Assembly (NCBI RefSeq): GCF_024169515.1
Contig: NZ_JAMKCQ010000001.1
Location: 2,480,001 to 2,544,000 of the forward strand
Direction of reading: 5' to 3'
Length of the DNA: 64,000 bases
From: Erwinia aphidicola
GTDB lineage: Bacteria; Pseudomonadota; Gammaproteobacteria; Enterobacterales; Enterobacteriaceae
The notes below the pieces were generated by a model, which was not told the DNA's origin, ran no database searches, and saw only the letters and a list, made by a program, of their open reading frames with translations. Position numbers and translations under genes: made by a program. Shown one piece after another: positions 42,898 to 52,233 of the stretch. Position 1 is the first letter of the stretch; every line of letters begins with the position of its first letter.

Positions 42898-45800
42898 CTA
42901 TTCCAGCCATAGCAGGGCATCGCCGGGGCTGACCGGGCGGCCTGGCTGGCAGCCGATGCGCTTCACGCGCCCGGCCTGTGGGGCGTTGATCGCCAGCTCC
43001 ATTTTCATCGCTTCTACGATGATCAATGGCTGCCCGGCTGCCACTTCGTCGCCCGGCTGCACCAGCACTTTCCAGATATTGCCGTTCATGTCGGCGCTGA
43101 CCTGCAGCGCGCCGTCATCCTCTGGCGCCGGGCACAGCGTCTCTTCGCTGGTCACCGGAGCGCCTTCCTCCTCCTGCGCCCACAGCGCCACTTCGGTCTC
43201 AAAGGCGCTGGCCTGCCTGCGGCGGAATTCAGCGATAGAGTGCGCATTTTCGTTAAGAAACTGCGTATGTTCGGCGAAATCAAACAGCGACGGCTCGATG
43301 CGAATGGTGGCGCGCCCCTCGCGGAAGTCGTCGCGCAGCACGTCCAGCTCGGCTTCGCTCACCGGGTAGAAACGGACCTGGTCGAAGAAGCGCAGCAGCC
43401 ACGGCTCGCTGGCGGCGAACTGTTCGTTCTTAAGGAACTTGTTCCAGATTGGCAGCGTGCGCCCGACCAGCTGGTAGCCGCCCGGTGAGTCCATGCCGTA
43501 GATGCACATGTACATGCCGCCGATGCCGACGGTACCTTCGGCGGTAAAGGTGCGCGCCGGGTTGTATTTCGAGCTCAGCAGGCGGTGGCGCGGGTCGATC
43601 GGCACGGCGCACGGTGCGCCGAGGTAAACGTCGCCGAGGCCGAGGATCAGGTAGCTGGCATCAAAAAGGGTGCTGCTGACCTCTTCACGGCTGCTGAGGC
43701 CGTTAATACGCTGGATGAAATCAACGTTGTTGGGCAGCCACGGCGCGCTGGCGCGCACGGTTTCGGCATAGCGCTCAACCGCGCCCAGCGTGGCGCTATC
43801 CTCAAAGGCCATCGGCAGGTGAACGATGCGCGACGGCACTTTCATCTGCGTGACGTCGCCGAGATTTTTTTCCAGCTGAAGCAGCAGGGTCATCAGCTGT
43901 TTCTGGCTGAGGATCTGGCTGTCGTAGCGAATTTGCAGCGAGCGCACGCCCGGAGACAGCTCCTCCACCCCCGGCTGGCCGGACTCGCGCAGCGCGGTCA
44001 TCAGCAGGTGAACGCGCAGGCGCAGCGCCAGATCCAGCACGTTGTCGCCATACTCCAGCAGGATGTAGTTGTCGCCCGCCTGGCGATAAATCGCGGTTGG
44101 CGTGCTGGTAGTGGCTTTGATCGCCGCCAGAACCGTGGCCGAGCCCTGTGCGGTTTGCGCCAGTGACGGCACGGCAAAGGGGGCGCAGTGCAGGGCGCTC
44201 AGGCTGTCGACGCTGCGGTCCTGCGCCTGCTCCAGCGCGTGCGCCTCGTCGAAACCGATCGGATGGAAGCGGATGCGGTCACCCGGTTTCACCTGGCCAA
44301 CCTTCCACAGCTCGGCTTTGGCGATGGTCACCGGGCAGACGAAGCCGCCGAGGCTCGGTCCGTCACGGGTGAGGATCACCGGGAAGTCGCCGGTAAAGTT
44401 GACCGCACCGATGGCGTATTCACAGTCGTGGACGTTGGACGGATGCAGACCGGCTTCGCCGCCGTTGGCGCGTGCCCACCCCGGTTTTGGGCCGACTAAG
44501 CGCACCCCGAGGCGGTTTGAGTTGTAGTGCACCTGCCACTCGGCGGCGAAGAACTCGTCAATCGACTGCTGGGTGAAGAAGTCCGGGGCGCCGTGCGGGC
44601 CGTACAGCACGCCGATGCGCCACTCGTCGCCATACACAGGCTGCTGCGCCGGGGCCAGCGCGGCGGGTTCAGTCTGCGGGGCGGGCGTGGTGCAGGCGGC
44701 CAGCTCAGGCTGGGAGATCGCCAGCATATCGGCGACGCGCAGGGTGCGCCCGGCGTGGCCGCCAAACTGACCCAGGGCGAAGGTCGAGCGGCTGCAGAGG
44801 TATTCCGGCACGTCGAAACCGTTGCGCACCGCCAGATAGGTGCGGCAACCCTGCTGAGCACGGCCGAGGGTCAGCGTCTGCCCGGCTTTAACCTTTAGCG
44901 GCTGCCAGTACGCCACTTCTTCGCCGTCCAGCGCTGCCGGGCAGGCGGCACCGGTCAGGGCAATCAGCGCGTCGCTGTGAAAACGCAGGGTTGGCCCCTG
45001 AAGAGTGAACTCCAGCCCGGCGGCCTCTTTGGCATTGCCGACGATGCGGTTGGCCAGGCGAAAAGCGTAATCATCCATCGGGCCGGACGGCGGCACGCCG
45101 ATGTCCCAGTAGCCGAGGCGGCCCGGATAGTCCTGAATGCTGCTCCAGGTGCCGGGCTGGATCACCTCGATCACCGGCGCTTTGGGCGTGAAGCCGTCGA
45201 GCAGGCGCGTCCAGACGTTGCCGGTGCGGAAGGCCTCGGTGGCGACGATCTGGCGCAGGTAGTCGAGGTTGGTGGCGATGCCGTGCAGGCGGGTTTCACT
45301 GAGCGCCGCCTGCATTTTTTCCAGCGCCGCCGCGCGGCTGTCGGCATGGACAATCAGCTTGGCGATCATCGGATCGTAGAACGGCGAAACTTCGGTGCCG
45401 GTACTAATCCAGCTGTCGACGCGCACCCCCTCCGGGAAGCAGACTTCGGTCAATACGCCGGGGCTGGGCTGGAAATTTTTCAGCGGATCTTCAGCGTAAA
45501 TACGCACTTCGATCGAGGCGCCCTGCGGCATCCGGGCCATCTTCGCCCAGTCCGGCTGTTCCCCGGCGGCGACCTGCAGCATACACTCCACCAGATCCAG
45601 CCCGGTCACGCACTCGGTGACCGGGTGCTCCACCTGTAAGCGGGTGTTCACTTCGAGGAAAAAGAATTCGTCGCGCGCCGCGTCATAGATATATTCCACC
45701 GTCCCGGCGCTGCGATAGTTGACCAGTTCGCCGAGCTTAACGGCGGATGCCAGCAGGGCAGCGCGGGTGGCGGCAGGCAGGTTCGGCGCTGGGGTCTCTT

Positions 45801-46515
45801 CCACCACTTTCTGATTACGGCGCTGCAGCGAGCAGTCGCGTTCGCCGAGGGCCACAACCTTGCCTTTACCGTCACCGAAGATCTGTACTTCGACGTGGCG
45901 CGCCTGGTCGATGCAGCGCTCCAGAAACACCCCTGCGTCGCTGAAGAACTGTTCGCCGAGGCGGCGCACGCTCTCCCAGGCGCTGATGAGTGCGGCCTCA
46001 TCCGCGCAGCGCGTCAGGCCGATGCCGCCACCGCCCGCGGTGCTTTTCAGCATCACCGGGTAGCCGATGCGGGTGGCGGCTGCGATGGCATCGTCCAGTG
46101 AGGCCAGCAGCGGGGTGCCGGGCGTCATCGGCACGCCAGCGGCGGCGGCCAGCTCGCGCGCGCGGTGCTTGAGGCCAAACTCGCCAATCTGCTGCGCGGT
46201 CGGGCCGACAAATTCAATCCCGGCCGCTTCACAGGCGACGGCGAAGGCCAGGCTCTCGGAGAGAAAGCCGTAGCCCGGCCAGATCGCTTCGGCACCGCTC
46301 TGTTTGGCGGCGGTGAGGATCTTGTCGATTGCCAGGTAGCTGTCGCTGGCTTTATCCCCGCCGAGGGCGATAGCGATGTCGGCATCTTTGACGTGCTGTG
46401 CGTTTTTATCGGCGTCGGAGTAGACCGCCACGCTGGTCACGCCGAGGCGCTTCAGGGTGCGGATGGCGCGGCAGGCAATTTCGCCGCGGTTAGCGATCAG
46501 AACAGTGCTAAACAT
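42898..46515 (-). CDS. uca: Urea carboxylase (biotin-dependent)
   Basis: A 1205-residue ATP- and biotin-dependent enzyme that carboxylates urea to allophanate. The biotin carboxylase part starts MFSTVLIANRGEIACRAIRTL and has STAGGGGIGLTRC and EVNTRLQVEHPVTE. The central carboxyltransferase part (KipA/KipI-like) follows from about residue 450 (IQPGTWSSIQDYPGRLGYWD). The C-terminal biotin carrier has VEAMKMELAINAP with the biotinyl Lys near 1171. Its start overlaps the allophanate hydrolase gene by eight bases. Guanidine carboxylases have the same architecture, but their partner genes cgdAB are not here and a urea transporter is, so urea is the better substrate. Confidence 0.92.
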   Translation of the reverse strand: MFSTVLIANRGEIACRAIRTLKRLGVTSVAVYSDADKNAQHVKDADIAIALGGDKASDSYLAIDKILTAAKQSGAEAIWPGYGFLSESLAFAVACEAAGIEFVGPTAQQIGEFGLKHRARELAAAAGVPMTPGTPLLASLDDAIAAATRIGYPVMLKSTAGGGGIGLTRCADEAALISAWESVRRLGEQFFSDAGVFLERCIDQARHVEVQIFGDGKGKVVALGERDCSLQRRNQKVVEETPAPNLPAATRAALLASAVKLGELVNYRSAGTVEYIYDAARDEFFFLEVNTRLQVEHPVTECVTGLDLVECMLQVAAGEQPDWAKMARMPQGASIEVRIYAEDPLKNFQPSPGVLTEVCFPEGVRVDSWISTGTEVSPFYDPMIAKLIVHADSRAAALEKMQAALSETRLHGIATNLDYLRQIVATEAFRTGNVWTRLLDGFTPKAPVIEVIQPGTWSSIQDYPGRLGYWDIGVPPSGPMDDYAFRLANRIVGNAKEAAGLEFTLQGPTLRFHSDALIALTGAACPAALDGEEVAYWQPLKVKAGQTLTLGRAQQGCRTYLAVRNGFDVPEYLCSRSTFALGQFGGHAGRTLRVADMLAISQPELAACTTPAPQTEPAALAPAQQPVYGDEWRIGVLYGPHGAPDFFTQQSIDEFFAAEWQVHYNSNRLGVRLVGPKPGWARANGGEAGLHPSNVHDCEYAIGAVNFTGDFPVILTRDGPSLGGFVCPVTIAKAELWKVGQVKPGDRIRFHPIGFDEAHALEQAQDRSVDSLSALHCAPFAVPSLAQTAQGSATVLAAIKATTSTPTAIYRQAGDNYILLEYGDNVLDLALRLRVHLLMTALRESGQPGVEELSPGVRSLQIRYDSQILSQKQLMTLLLQLEKNLGDVTQMKVPSRIVHLPMAFEDSATLGAVERYAETVRASAPWLPNNVDFIQRINGLSSREEVSSTLFDASYLILGLGDVYLGAPCAVPIDPRHRLLSSKYNPARTFTAEGTVGIGGMYMCIYGMDSPGGYQLVGRTLPIWNKFLKNEQFAASEPWLLRFFDQVRFYPVSEAELDVLRDDFREGRATIRIEPSLFDFAEHTQFLNENAHSIAEFRRRQASAFETEVALWAQEEEGAPVTSEETLCPAPEDDGALQVSADMNGNIWKVLVQPGDEVAAGQPLIIVEAMKMELAINAPQAGRVKRIGCQPGRPVSPGDALLWLE

Positions 46516-48307
46516 GTGATTTCTCCTCGCGGCTCAGCCAGCGACGCCAGCCGCCGAATTCGGTAATGTCAGTGGCCTGCGTCAGCGCCGCAGGTTCGCA
46601 GATAAAGCCTTTCACCGTGCGGCCATCGGCCAGTTCCAGCGTACCGATGCCGAGCGGGGCGGGGATCTCCGCCACGAACTCGCCAAAGCGCGCCAGCGGG
46701 ATATCCCACAGCTCAACGATAATGGCGCTGCCTGCGCTATCGCGTGCCAGGCCCGGCTTTGGCGGGGTAGTGTTGGCCAGCGCGTACAGGCGGTAGCAGG
46801 CGGCGGTGGTGGTCTCTTCAACCCGCACCGCATCGCGGCGCGTCAGCTGGTGGTTGAGCGGCATTCCGCTAAGGTGCGCGCCGACCACCGCCACGCGCAC
46901 GTGCAGCGCGGAGGCAGGCAGATCGTTGGCGAACGGCAGCGGCCTGCCGGTGGCGCCGAGGCTCAGGGCCTGGCGCTTCTGCCAGCGGCTGCCAAAGGTC
47001 GCCAGCGCCCGGTCATACCAGGCTGGGGCGATCAGCGTAATGCCCGCAGGCAGGCCGTCGGCGCGGAACGGGCCCGGCAGCGCAAGGGCTGACAGGTCGG
47101 CGAGGTTGGTGAAGTTGGTGTAAGTGCCGAACTGCGAGTTGTAGCGCACCGGCTCCTGCTTCATCTCTTCCAGGGTGTGAATGGTCGGCGAGGTGGGCAC
47201 CACTAAGGCGTCGAACTGGCTCAGCGTCTGTTGGATCTGACGGGTCAGTTCGGCCCGCAGGTACTCAGCCTTAAAGGCATCCACCGCGCTGTAGCTGTTG
47301 CCGCTGGCAACGATGCCATACACCACCGGGTCCATCTCTTCCGGGCGCGACAGCATTTCGCCCACCGCCACGGTGCGCTCTGCCACCCACGGGCCGTAGT
47401 AGAGCTGCTCGGCGAGTTGAGTGAAGGGGGTGAAGTCGATCGGATGCAGCGTGGCTCCGCCAGCGATTAATTTGTCCAGGGCGGCCTGCCACGCATCCTG
47501 CGCCTGTTGGTCACCGAAGAACTCCGGGCTGGCCGGAATCGCGAAACGCGCCGCTTCCGGCAGCGAGGCCGGGGCAAGGCCTGGGTTAACACGCGAGTAG
47601 GCGTCGAGGCTGTCATAACCCCCGGCGCAGCTGGCGGCGAGGAAGGCATCTTCCACCGTCAGGGCAAAAATTGAGAGGGTGTCATTCAGGCGGCAGGCGG
47701 GCACCACGCCGGTGGCGGAGAGCCAGCCTTTGGTGGGCTTCAGGCCAACGATATTGTTAAACCCGGCCGGAACGCGCCCGGAGCCGGCCGTGTCGGTGCC
47801 AAGGGCGAAGCACACCAGGCCGCGCGCGGTGACGGAGGCAGAGCCAGAGCTGGACCCGCCGCTGACGTAGTCAGGATTAAAGGTGTTACACACCGCGCCA
47901 AACGGCGAGCGCGTGCCGACCAGCCCGGTGGCGTATTGATCGAGATTGGTTTTGCCGATGGCAATCGCGCCTGCGGCCTTGAGATTCGCGACTGCCACGG
48001 CATCGCTTTCCGCGGTGTAGGTAAATGCCGGGCAGGCGGCGCTGGTCGGCCAGCCGGCAATATCAATATTGTCTTTCACCGCAAAGGGGACGCCAAACAG
48101 CGGCAGCGAGGCGGGATCCTGCTGCCAGGCGACCAGCAGCGGTTCCAGCTGCGCACGCAGCTGCGCCTTCGTCGCCAGGTAGAGCCAGGCGTTGTCATCG
48201 ATAGAGAGCGAGGCCAGCAGCGCCTCCAGCGTGGAGAGCACCTCCTGTGGATGCTGCTGATGGTGCTGCTGCCACTGCTGGAGCGTAAACCCGGTGGTCA
48301 AAGCCAT
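46508..48307 (-). CDS. atzF: Allophanate hydrolase
   Basis: A 599-residue amidase-signature enzyme that splits allophanate to ammonia and carbon dioxide. The Ser-cisSer-Lys region is visible in FAVKDNIDIAGWPTSAACPA (Lys) and GGSSSGSASVTARGLVCFAL (Ser pair and nucleophile), with GTDTAGSGRVPAGFNNIVGL following. The C-terminal 170 residues (VRVAVVGAHLSGMPLNHQL and following) are the extra domain of AtzF-type enzymes. It is the first gene of the leftward urea operon. Confidence 0.93.
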   Translation of the reverse strand: MALTTGFTLQQWQQHHQQHPQEVLSTLEALLASLSIDDNAWLYLATKAQLRAQLEPLLVAWQQDPASLPLFGVPFAVKDNIDIAGWPTSAACPAFTYTAESDAVAVANLKAAGAIAIGKTNLDQYATGLVGTRSPFGAVCNTFNPDYVSGGSSSGSASVTARGLVCFALGTDTAGSGRVPAGFNNIVGLKPTKGWLSATGVVPACRLNDTLSIFALTVEDAFLAASCAGGYDSLDAYSRVNPGLAPASLPEAARFAIPASPEFFGDQQAQDAWQAALDKLIAGGATLHPIDFTPFTQLAEQLYYGPWVAERTVAVGEMLSRPEEMDPVVYGIVASGNSYSAVDAFKAEYLRAELTRQIQQTLSQFDALVVPTSPTIHTLEEMKQEPVRYNSQFGTYTNFTNLADLSALALPGPFRADGLPAGITLIAPAWYDRALATFGSRWQKRQALSLGATGRPLPFANDLPASALHVRVAVVGAHLSGMPLNHQLTRRDAVRVEETTTAACYRLYALANTTPPKPGLARDSAGSAIIVELWDIPLARFGEFVAEIPAPLGIGTLELADGRTVKGFICEPAALTQATDITEFGGWRRWLSREEKSHV

Positions 48308-48310
48308 ATG

Positions 48311-48344
48311 TTGAATTCCGTCTGGTATACAAGATGGAATTCAA
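48311..48344. promoter_or_regulatory. Long palindromic operator before the urea operon
   Basis: Arms TTGAATTCC (48311-48319) and GGAATTCAA (48336-48344) are perfect inverses. The inner part TCTGGTATACAAGA is also nearly symmetrical around GTATAC. The core TGGTATACAA fits the usual GntR/FCD operator pattern. It ends a few bases before the atzF ATG (48307), within the leader or ribosome-site region, so a bound protein would block the operon. Confidence 0.65.
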
Positions 48345-48470
48345 CAAAGCAAACGATGTGCCAGTTTTTAATATATTGATTTAAAGCGATATTTTAAAAG
48401 TCAGAGTGACCGCATGCACGCTCAGTGCGCAGGCTTTGTACAAAGTTGGGGCAAGGGTTGAACCGTTGCA

Positions 48471-49206
48471 GGGGGCGACCGCTTTTTTGTGGCGCCCCGT
48501 GTCTTCAATGCCGGGTCGATCGAAAAAGAAGATCGACCCCTACAAAGGAATGCGAACGTGCCGAGCGAAAAAATGGCGTAGGGGGCGACCGCTTTTTTTG
48601 GTCGCCCCGTGTTTTCAATGCCGGGTCGATCGAAAAAGAGGATCGACCCCTACAATGGAATGCGGGCGTGCCGAGCGAAAAAAATGGCGTAGGGGGCGAC
48701 CGCTTTTTTTGGTCGCCCCGTGTTTGCAATGCCGGGCCGATCGAAAAAGAGGATCGATCCCTACAATGGAATGCGAACGTGCCGAGCGAAAAAATGGCGT
48801 AGGGGGCGACCGCTTTTTTTGGTCGCCCCGTGTTTGCAATACCGGGTCGTTCGAAAAAGAGGATCGACCCCTACAATGGAATGCGAGCGTGCCGAGCGAA
48901 AAAATGGCGTAGGGGGCGACCGCTTTTTTTGGTCGCTCCGTGTTTTCAATGCCGGGTCGATCGAAAAAGAAGATCGACCCCTACAATGGAATGCGAGCGG
49001 GCCGGGCGAAAAAATGGCGTAGGGGGCGACCGCTTTTTTTGGTCGCCCCGTGTCTTCAAAACCGGGTCGATCGAAAAAGAAGATCGGCCCCTGCAGTGGA
49101 ATGCGAGCGTGCCGAGCGAAAAAATGGCGTAGGGGTCGACCGCTTTTTTTGGTCGCCCCGTGTTTTCAATGCCGGGTCGATCGAAAAAGAGGATCGACCC
49201 CTACAG
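48471..49206. repeat. Tandem 110-base repeat array (six full units and a partial)
   Basis: Units begin at 48471, 48581, 48692, 48802, 48912, 49022 and 49132 (period 110, once 111). Each contains two hairpins: GGGGCGACC around CGCTTTTTTT and GGTCGCCCC, then GGGTCGATC around GAAAAAGAG and GATCGACCC with a CCCTACA end. A spacer, ATGGAATGCGAGCGTGCCGA then GCGAAAAAATGGC, separates the units. Units differ by only a few bases. The array fills the gap between the divergent urea operon and slt. Open frames through it run in all three phases with the same words and are not genes. Confidence 0.95.
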
Positions 49207-49316
49207 AGGGGTGGGTGTCATTCCGTAAATATTTGTTCAGTTCATGGCACGTTGGGCCGCTCCTGGTTAGCATGAAGGGGATACATTTCGCGGTTCAGGA
49301 TAATTAAGGCGGTAAC

Positions 49317-51251
49317 GTGGGGAAAGTCATGGCGGACAAGTGGCAGTTATGGGTAGTAGCGGCGTGCTTAACGGCAGCCACCGGCAGTGCCTGGGCGGAT
49401 TCACTGGATGAACAGCGTACCCGCTACCTGCAAATTAAGCAGGCGTGGGACAGCAAGCAGATGGATACCGTCGACCAGCTGATGCCGACGCTGCGCGATT
49501 ATCCGCTCTATCCCTATCTGGAGTATCGCCAGCTGGCGCAGAACCTCGATCAGGAGACCGGGCTGGCGGTGAACGCATTTATCCAACGTTACCCGACGCT
49601 GCCGCCGGTGCGCTCGCTCTCCTCACGCTTTGTTAATGAACTGGCCCGCCGCGAAGACTGGCGCGGGCTGCTGGTGTTCAGCCCGCAGGCGCCGAAGCCG
49701 GTGGCGGCGCGCTGCAACTGGTATTACGCCAAATGGGCAACCGGCGAGCAGCAGGTGGCCTGGGAGGGAGCCAAGTCGATCTGGCTGACCGGAACCTCGC
49801 TGCCCGCTACCTGCGACAAGCTGTTTACCGTCTGGCAGCAGGCCGGGCAGCAAAACCCGATCACCACGCTGGAGCGTATCCGCCTGGCGATGAAGGCGGG
49901 CAACTCGAGCCTGGTGAATTTCCTTGCTAAGCAGCTGCCGCAGGATTATCAGACCATTGCCAATGCGGTGATGGATCTGCAAAACAATCCGGGCACCATT
50001 GAGAGCTTCGCACGCAGCGTGGGGCCGACCGACTTTACCCGCCAGGCCACGGTGATTGCCTTTGCCAGCGTGGCGCGCAGCGATGTGGAAAATGCGCGCC
50101 AGATGATCCCGACGCTGGTGCAGCTGCAAAAGCTCGACGAGCAGCAGGCGCAGGAGCTGAAAGAGACGGTGGCCTGGCGTCTGATGGGCAACGATATCAC
50201 CAGCGAACAGGCGCGCTGGCGCGACGATGTGGTGATGCGCAGCGATTCAACGTCGCTGATTGAGCGGCGGGTGCGCATGTCGCTCGGCAATAACGATCGC
50301 CGCGGTATGAATACCTGGATCGCCCGTCTGCCGGTGGAAGCAAAAGAGAAAGACGAGTGGCAGTACTGGCAGGCCGACCTGCTGCTGGAGCAGGGGCGCA
50401 AGGATGAAGCGCAAGGCATTCTGCGCAAGCTGATGCAGGAGCGCGGCTTCTACCCGATGGCCGCTGCGCAAAAGCTGGGCGTGGACTATCCGCTGCAGGT
50501 CGATAAAGCCCCGGCGGTCGACAGCAGCCTGACCAGCGGCCCTGAGATTGCCCGCGTGCGCGAGCTGATGTACTGGGGGATGGATAACCTGGCGCGCAGC
50601 GAGTGGAGCTACCTGGTCTCCAGCCGCACCACCTCGCAGCAGCAGATGCTGGCCAGCTACGCGCGCCAGCAGAACTGGTGGGATCTCAGCGTGCAGGCGA
50701 CGATCACCGGCAAACTGTGGAACAGCCTGCAGGAGCGTTTCCCCATCGCCTGGCAGCCGCAGTTTGAACGCAATATCAGCGGCAAGAGCATCCCGATCAG
50801 CTATGCCATGGCGATCGCACGCCAGGAGAGCGCCTGGAACCCGAAAGCGCGATCTCCGGTGGGCGCAGCGGGCCTGATGCAGGTGATGCCCGCCACGGCG
50901 CAGCACACCGTGACTAAATTTGCTATTCCGGGCTACAGCAACAGCAGCCAGCTGCTGGATGCGGAAACCAATATCCAGATTGGTACGCAGTATCTGGAAT
51001 CGGTCTATCAGCAGTTTGGTCAGAACCGTATCTTTGCCTCGGCGGCGTACAACGCGGGTCCGTCACGGGTGCGCACCTGGCAGGGCAACAGCGCCGGGCG
51101 CATTGACGTGGTGGCGTTTGTCGAGACGATCCCGTTTTCAGAAACCCGTGGCTACGTGAAGAACGTGCTGGCGTATGACGCTTACTACCGCCACTTCCTG
51201 AATAAATCCGATAAGCTGTTTGCCGACAGCGAGTGGCAGCAGCGCTACTGA
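49317..51251 (+). CDS. slt: Soluble lytic murein transglycosylase Slt70
   Basis: A 644-residue periplasmic enzyme that cleaves peptidoglycan with formation of 1,6-anhydromuramic acid. GTG 49317 follows AAGGCGG; ATG 49329 is an alternative. A signal peptide ends at AWA-DSLDEQRTRY. The long helical superhelix ring is followed by the catalytic domain with IARQESAWNPKARSPVGAAG (catalytic Glu), LMQVMPATA and SAAYNAGPSRVRTW. The order slt-trpR is as in E. coli. Confidence 0.96.
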   Translation: MGKVMADKWQLWVVAACLTAATGSAWADSLDEQRTRYLQIKQAWDSKQMDTVDQLMPTLRDYPLYPYLEYRQLAQNLDQETGLAVNAFIQRYPTLPPVRSLSSRFVNELARREDWRGLLVFSPQAPKPVAARCNWYYAKWATGEQQVAWEGAKSIWLTGTSLPATCDKLFTVWQQAGQQNPITTLERIRLAMKAGNSSLVNFLAKQLPQDYQTIANAVMDLQNNPGTIESFARSVGPTDFTRQATVIAFASVARSDVENARQMIPTLVQLQKLDEQQAQELKETVAWRLMGNDITSEQARWRDDVVMRSDSTSLIERRVRMSLGNNDRRGMNTWIARLPVEAKEKDEWQYWQADLLLEQGRKDEAQGILRKLMQERGFYPMAAAQKLGVDYPLQVDKAPAVDSSLTSGPEIARVRELMYWGMDNLARSEWSYLVSSRTTSQQQMLASYARQQNWWDLSVQATITGKLWNSLQERFPIAWQPQFERNISGKSIPISYAMAIARQESAWNPKARSPVGAAGLMQVMPATAQHTVTKFAIPGYSNSSQLLDAETNIQIGTQYLESVYQQFGQNRIFASAAYNAGPSRVRTWQGNSAGRIDVVAFVETIPFSETRGYVKNVLAYDAYYRHFLNKSDKLFADSEWQQRY

Positions 51252-51289
51252 TCGCTGCTTCAAGTCTGTAGGTGATGATGATATGCTTC

Positions 51290-51310
51290 CGTACTAGTTA
51301 AATAGTATGG
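51290..51310. promoter_or_regulatory. trp operator before trpR
   Basis: CGTACTAGTTAAATAGTATG matches the trp operator core (CTAGTTAACTAG with flanks GTA and TAC) at most positions. It lies about 10 bases before the trpR start, in the promoter-leader region. This indicates autorepression by the tryptophan-bound repressor. Confidence 0.8.
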
Positions 51311-51319
51311 CGGCCTATC

Positions 51320-51652
51320 ATGAACGAACATGCACCCATTCCCGTTACCGCAGAGCCAGCCAATGAAGACTGGCTGCGCTTTGTCACGCTGCTACAGCGC
51401 GCCTATCAGGGTGAGCTGCATCTGCCGCTGCTGCAGCTGATGCTGACCCCGGACGAGCGTGAAGCGCTGGGAACCCGGCTACGGATTATTGAAGAGCTGA
51501 TGCGCGGCAAGATGAGCCAGCGTGAGCTGAAGAATGAGCTGGGTGCGGGGATTGCCACGATTACCCGTGGCTCGAACAGCCTGAAAAGTGCGCCGCCAGC
51601 CCTGAAGCAGTGGCTGGAGGCGCAGCTGCTAAATGGCTCAGATAAGGTCTGA
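51320..51652 (+). CDS. trpR: Trp operon repressor
   Basis: A 110-residue repressor that binds operators with L-tryptophan as corepressor. The helix-turn-helix is visible in [22 protein letters not shown], with [13 protein letters not shown] helix C ([18 protein letters not shown]). The start is ATG 51320. The last 15 bases overlap the end of the convergent yjjX gene. Confidence 0.96.
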   Translation: MNEHAPIPVTAEPANEDWLRFVTLLQRAYQGELHLPLLQLMLTPDEREALGTRLRIIEELMRGKMSQRELKNELGAGIATITRGSNSLKSAPPALKQWLEAQLLNGSDKV

Positions 51653-52183
51653 GCCATCATCGGCTTTGCGCTGATAGATGTCGTTATGGAACGGGCACAG
51701 CGCGAGGATCAGCGCCTGATGGTAAACGCTGGTGCGCGTCAGATGGCCTGCGGTAAACGCCCCGATAGCACCACCTTTGTGCTTAATATTCTCAACACCG
51801 GTCAGGCGCGCCATCTCATCACCCAGCTCGCGCCCGGCGTGAATGCCCTTCATCACAATCGCCGGCAGGGTGAAGCTGGCAGAGCGTGATTCACCACGCA
51901 GCTTATGGTTTTCTATCACCATCCACGCGAAGGCGCTGTCATCTTCAATACCGGCTTCAATCGCGACCCAAAAGTCGGCTTCTGGTCTGACCTGGCGAGC
52001 ATTCATCACGCGCTGACGTGCGCCAGTTCGCGTTTCTGTGTTTGTGATCGGCTGTGCGGCCACGCCGCTATCGACCTCGACACCTTCAATATGGCAGGAT
52101 CCCTCGCCAAATATATCGCTGAACGCTTGAGAAATTGCCTTAATTTTGGCGGGATTGATGGTAGCAGCGACAACATGGTACAT
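51638..52183 (-). CDS. yjjX: Inosine/xanthosine triphosphatase YjjX
   Basis: A 181-residue house-cleaning nucleotidase that removes ITP and XTP. It has [18 protein letters not shown] for the triphosphate, [31 protein letters not shown] and the C-terminal [20 protein letters not shown]. It is divergent from gpmB and convergent with trpR, as in E. coli. Confidence 0.94.
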   Translation of the reverse strand: MYHVVAATINPAKIKAISQAFSDIFGEGSCHIEGVEVDSGVAAQPITNTETRTGARQRVMNARQVRPEADFWVAIEAGIEDDSAFAWMVIENHKLRGESRSASFTLPAIVMKGIHAGRELGDEMARLTGVENIKHKGGAIGAFTAGHLTRTSVYHQALILALCPFHNDIYQRKADDGSDLI

Positions 52184-52233
52184 AATTGTTTGAACCCTCT
52201 ACGCAAATTTGTCGCAGTATAACGGAAAAAAGC

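Noticed and set aside
42344..43369. Plus-strand open frame of 341 codons opposite the GntR and urea carboxylase genes
   Set aside because: It is a shadow of two well-supported genes and shows no domain of its own.
48345..48470. Guanidine riboswitch before the urea carboxylase operon
   Set aside because: No ykkC-type conserved elements were seen on the minus strand; the leader instead has a protein-type palindrome.
48471..49206. CRISPR array
   Set aside because: Spacers between the palindromes are constant from unit to unit and no cas genes are present.
48406..49307. A series of about 100-residue open frames with repeated words (MPGRSKKRIDPYNGM, KKWRRGRPLFLVAPC)
   Set aside because: They are readings of the 110-base tandem repeat in all three phases and on both strands. 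They have no ribosome sites and the same words recur, which is the result of the repeat and not of coding.
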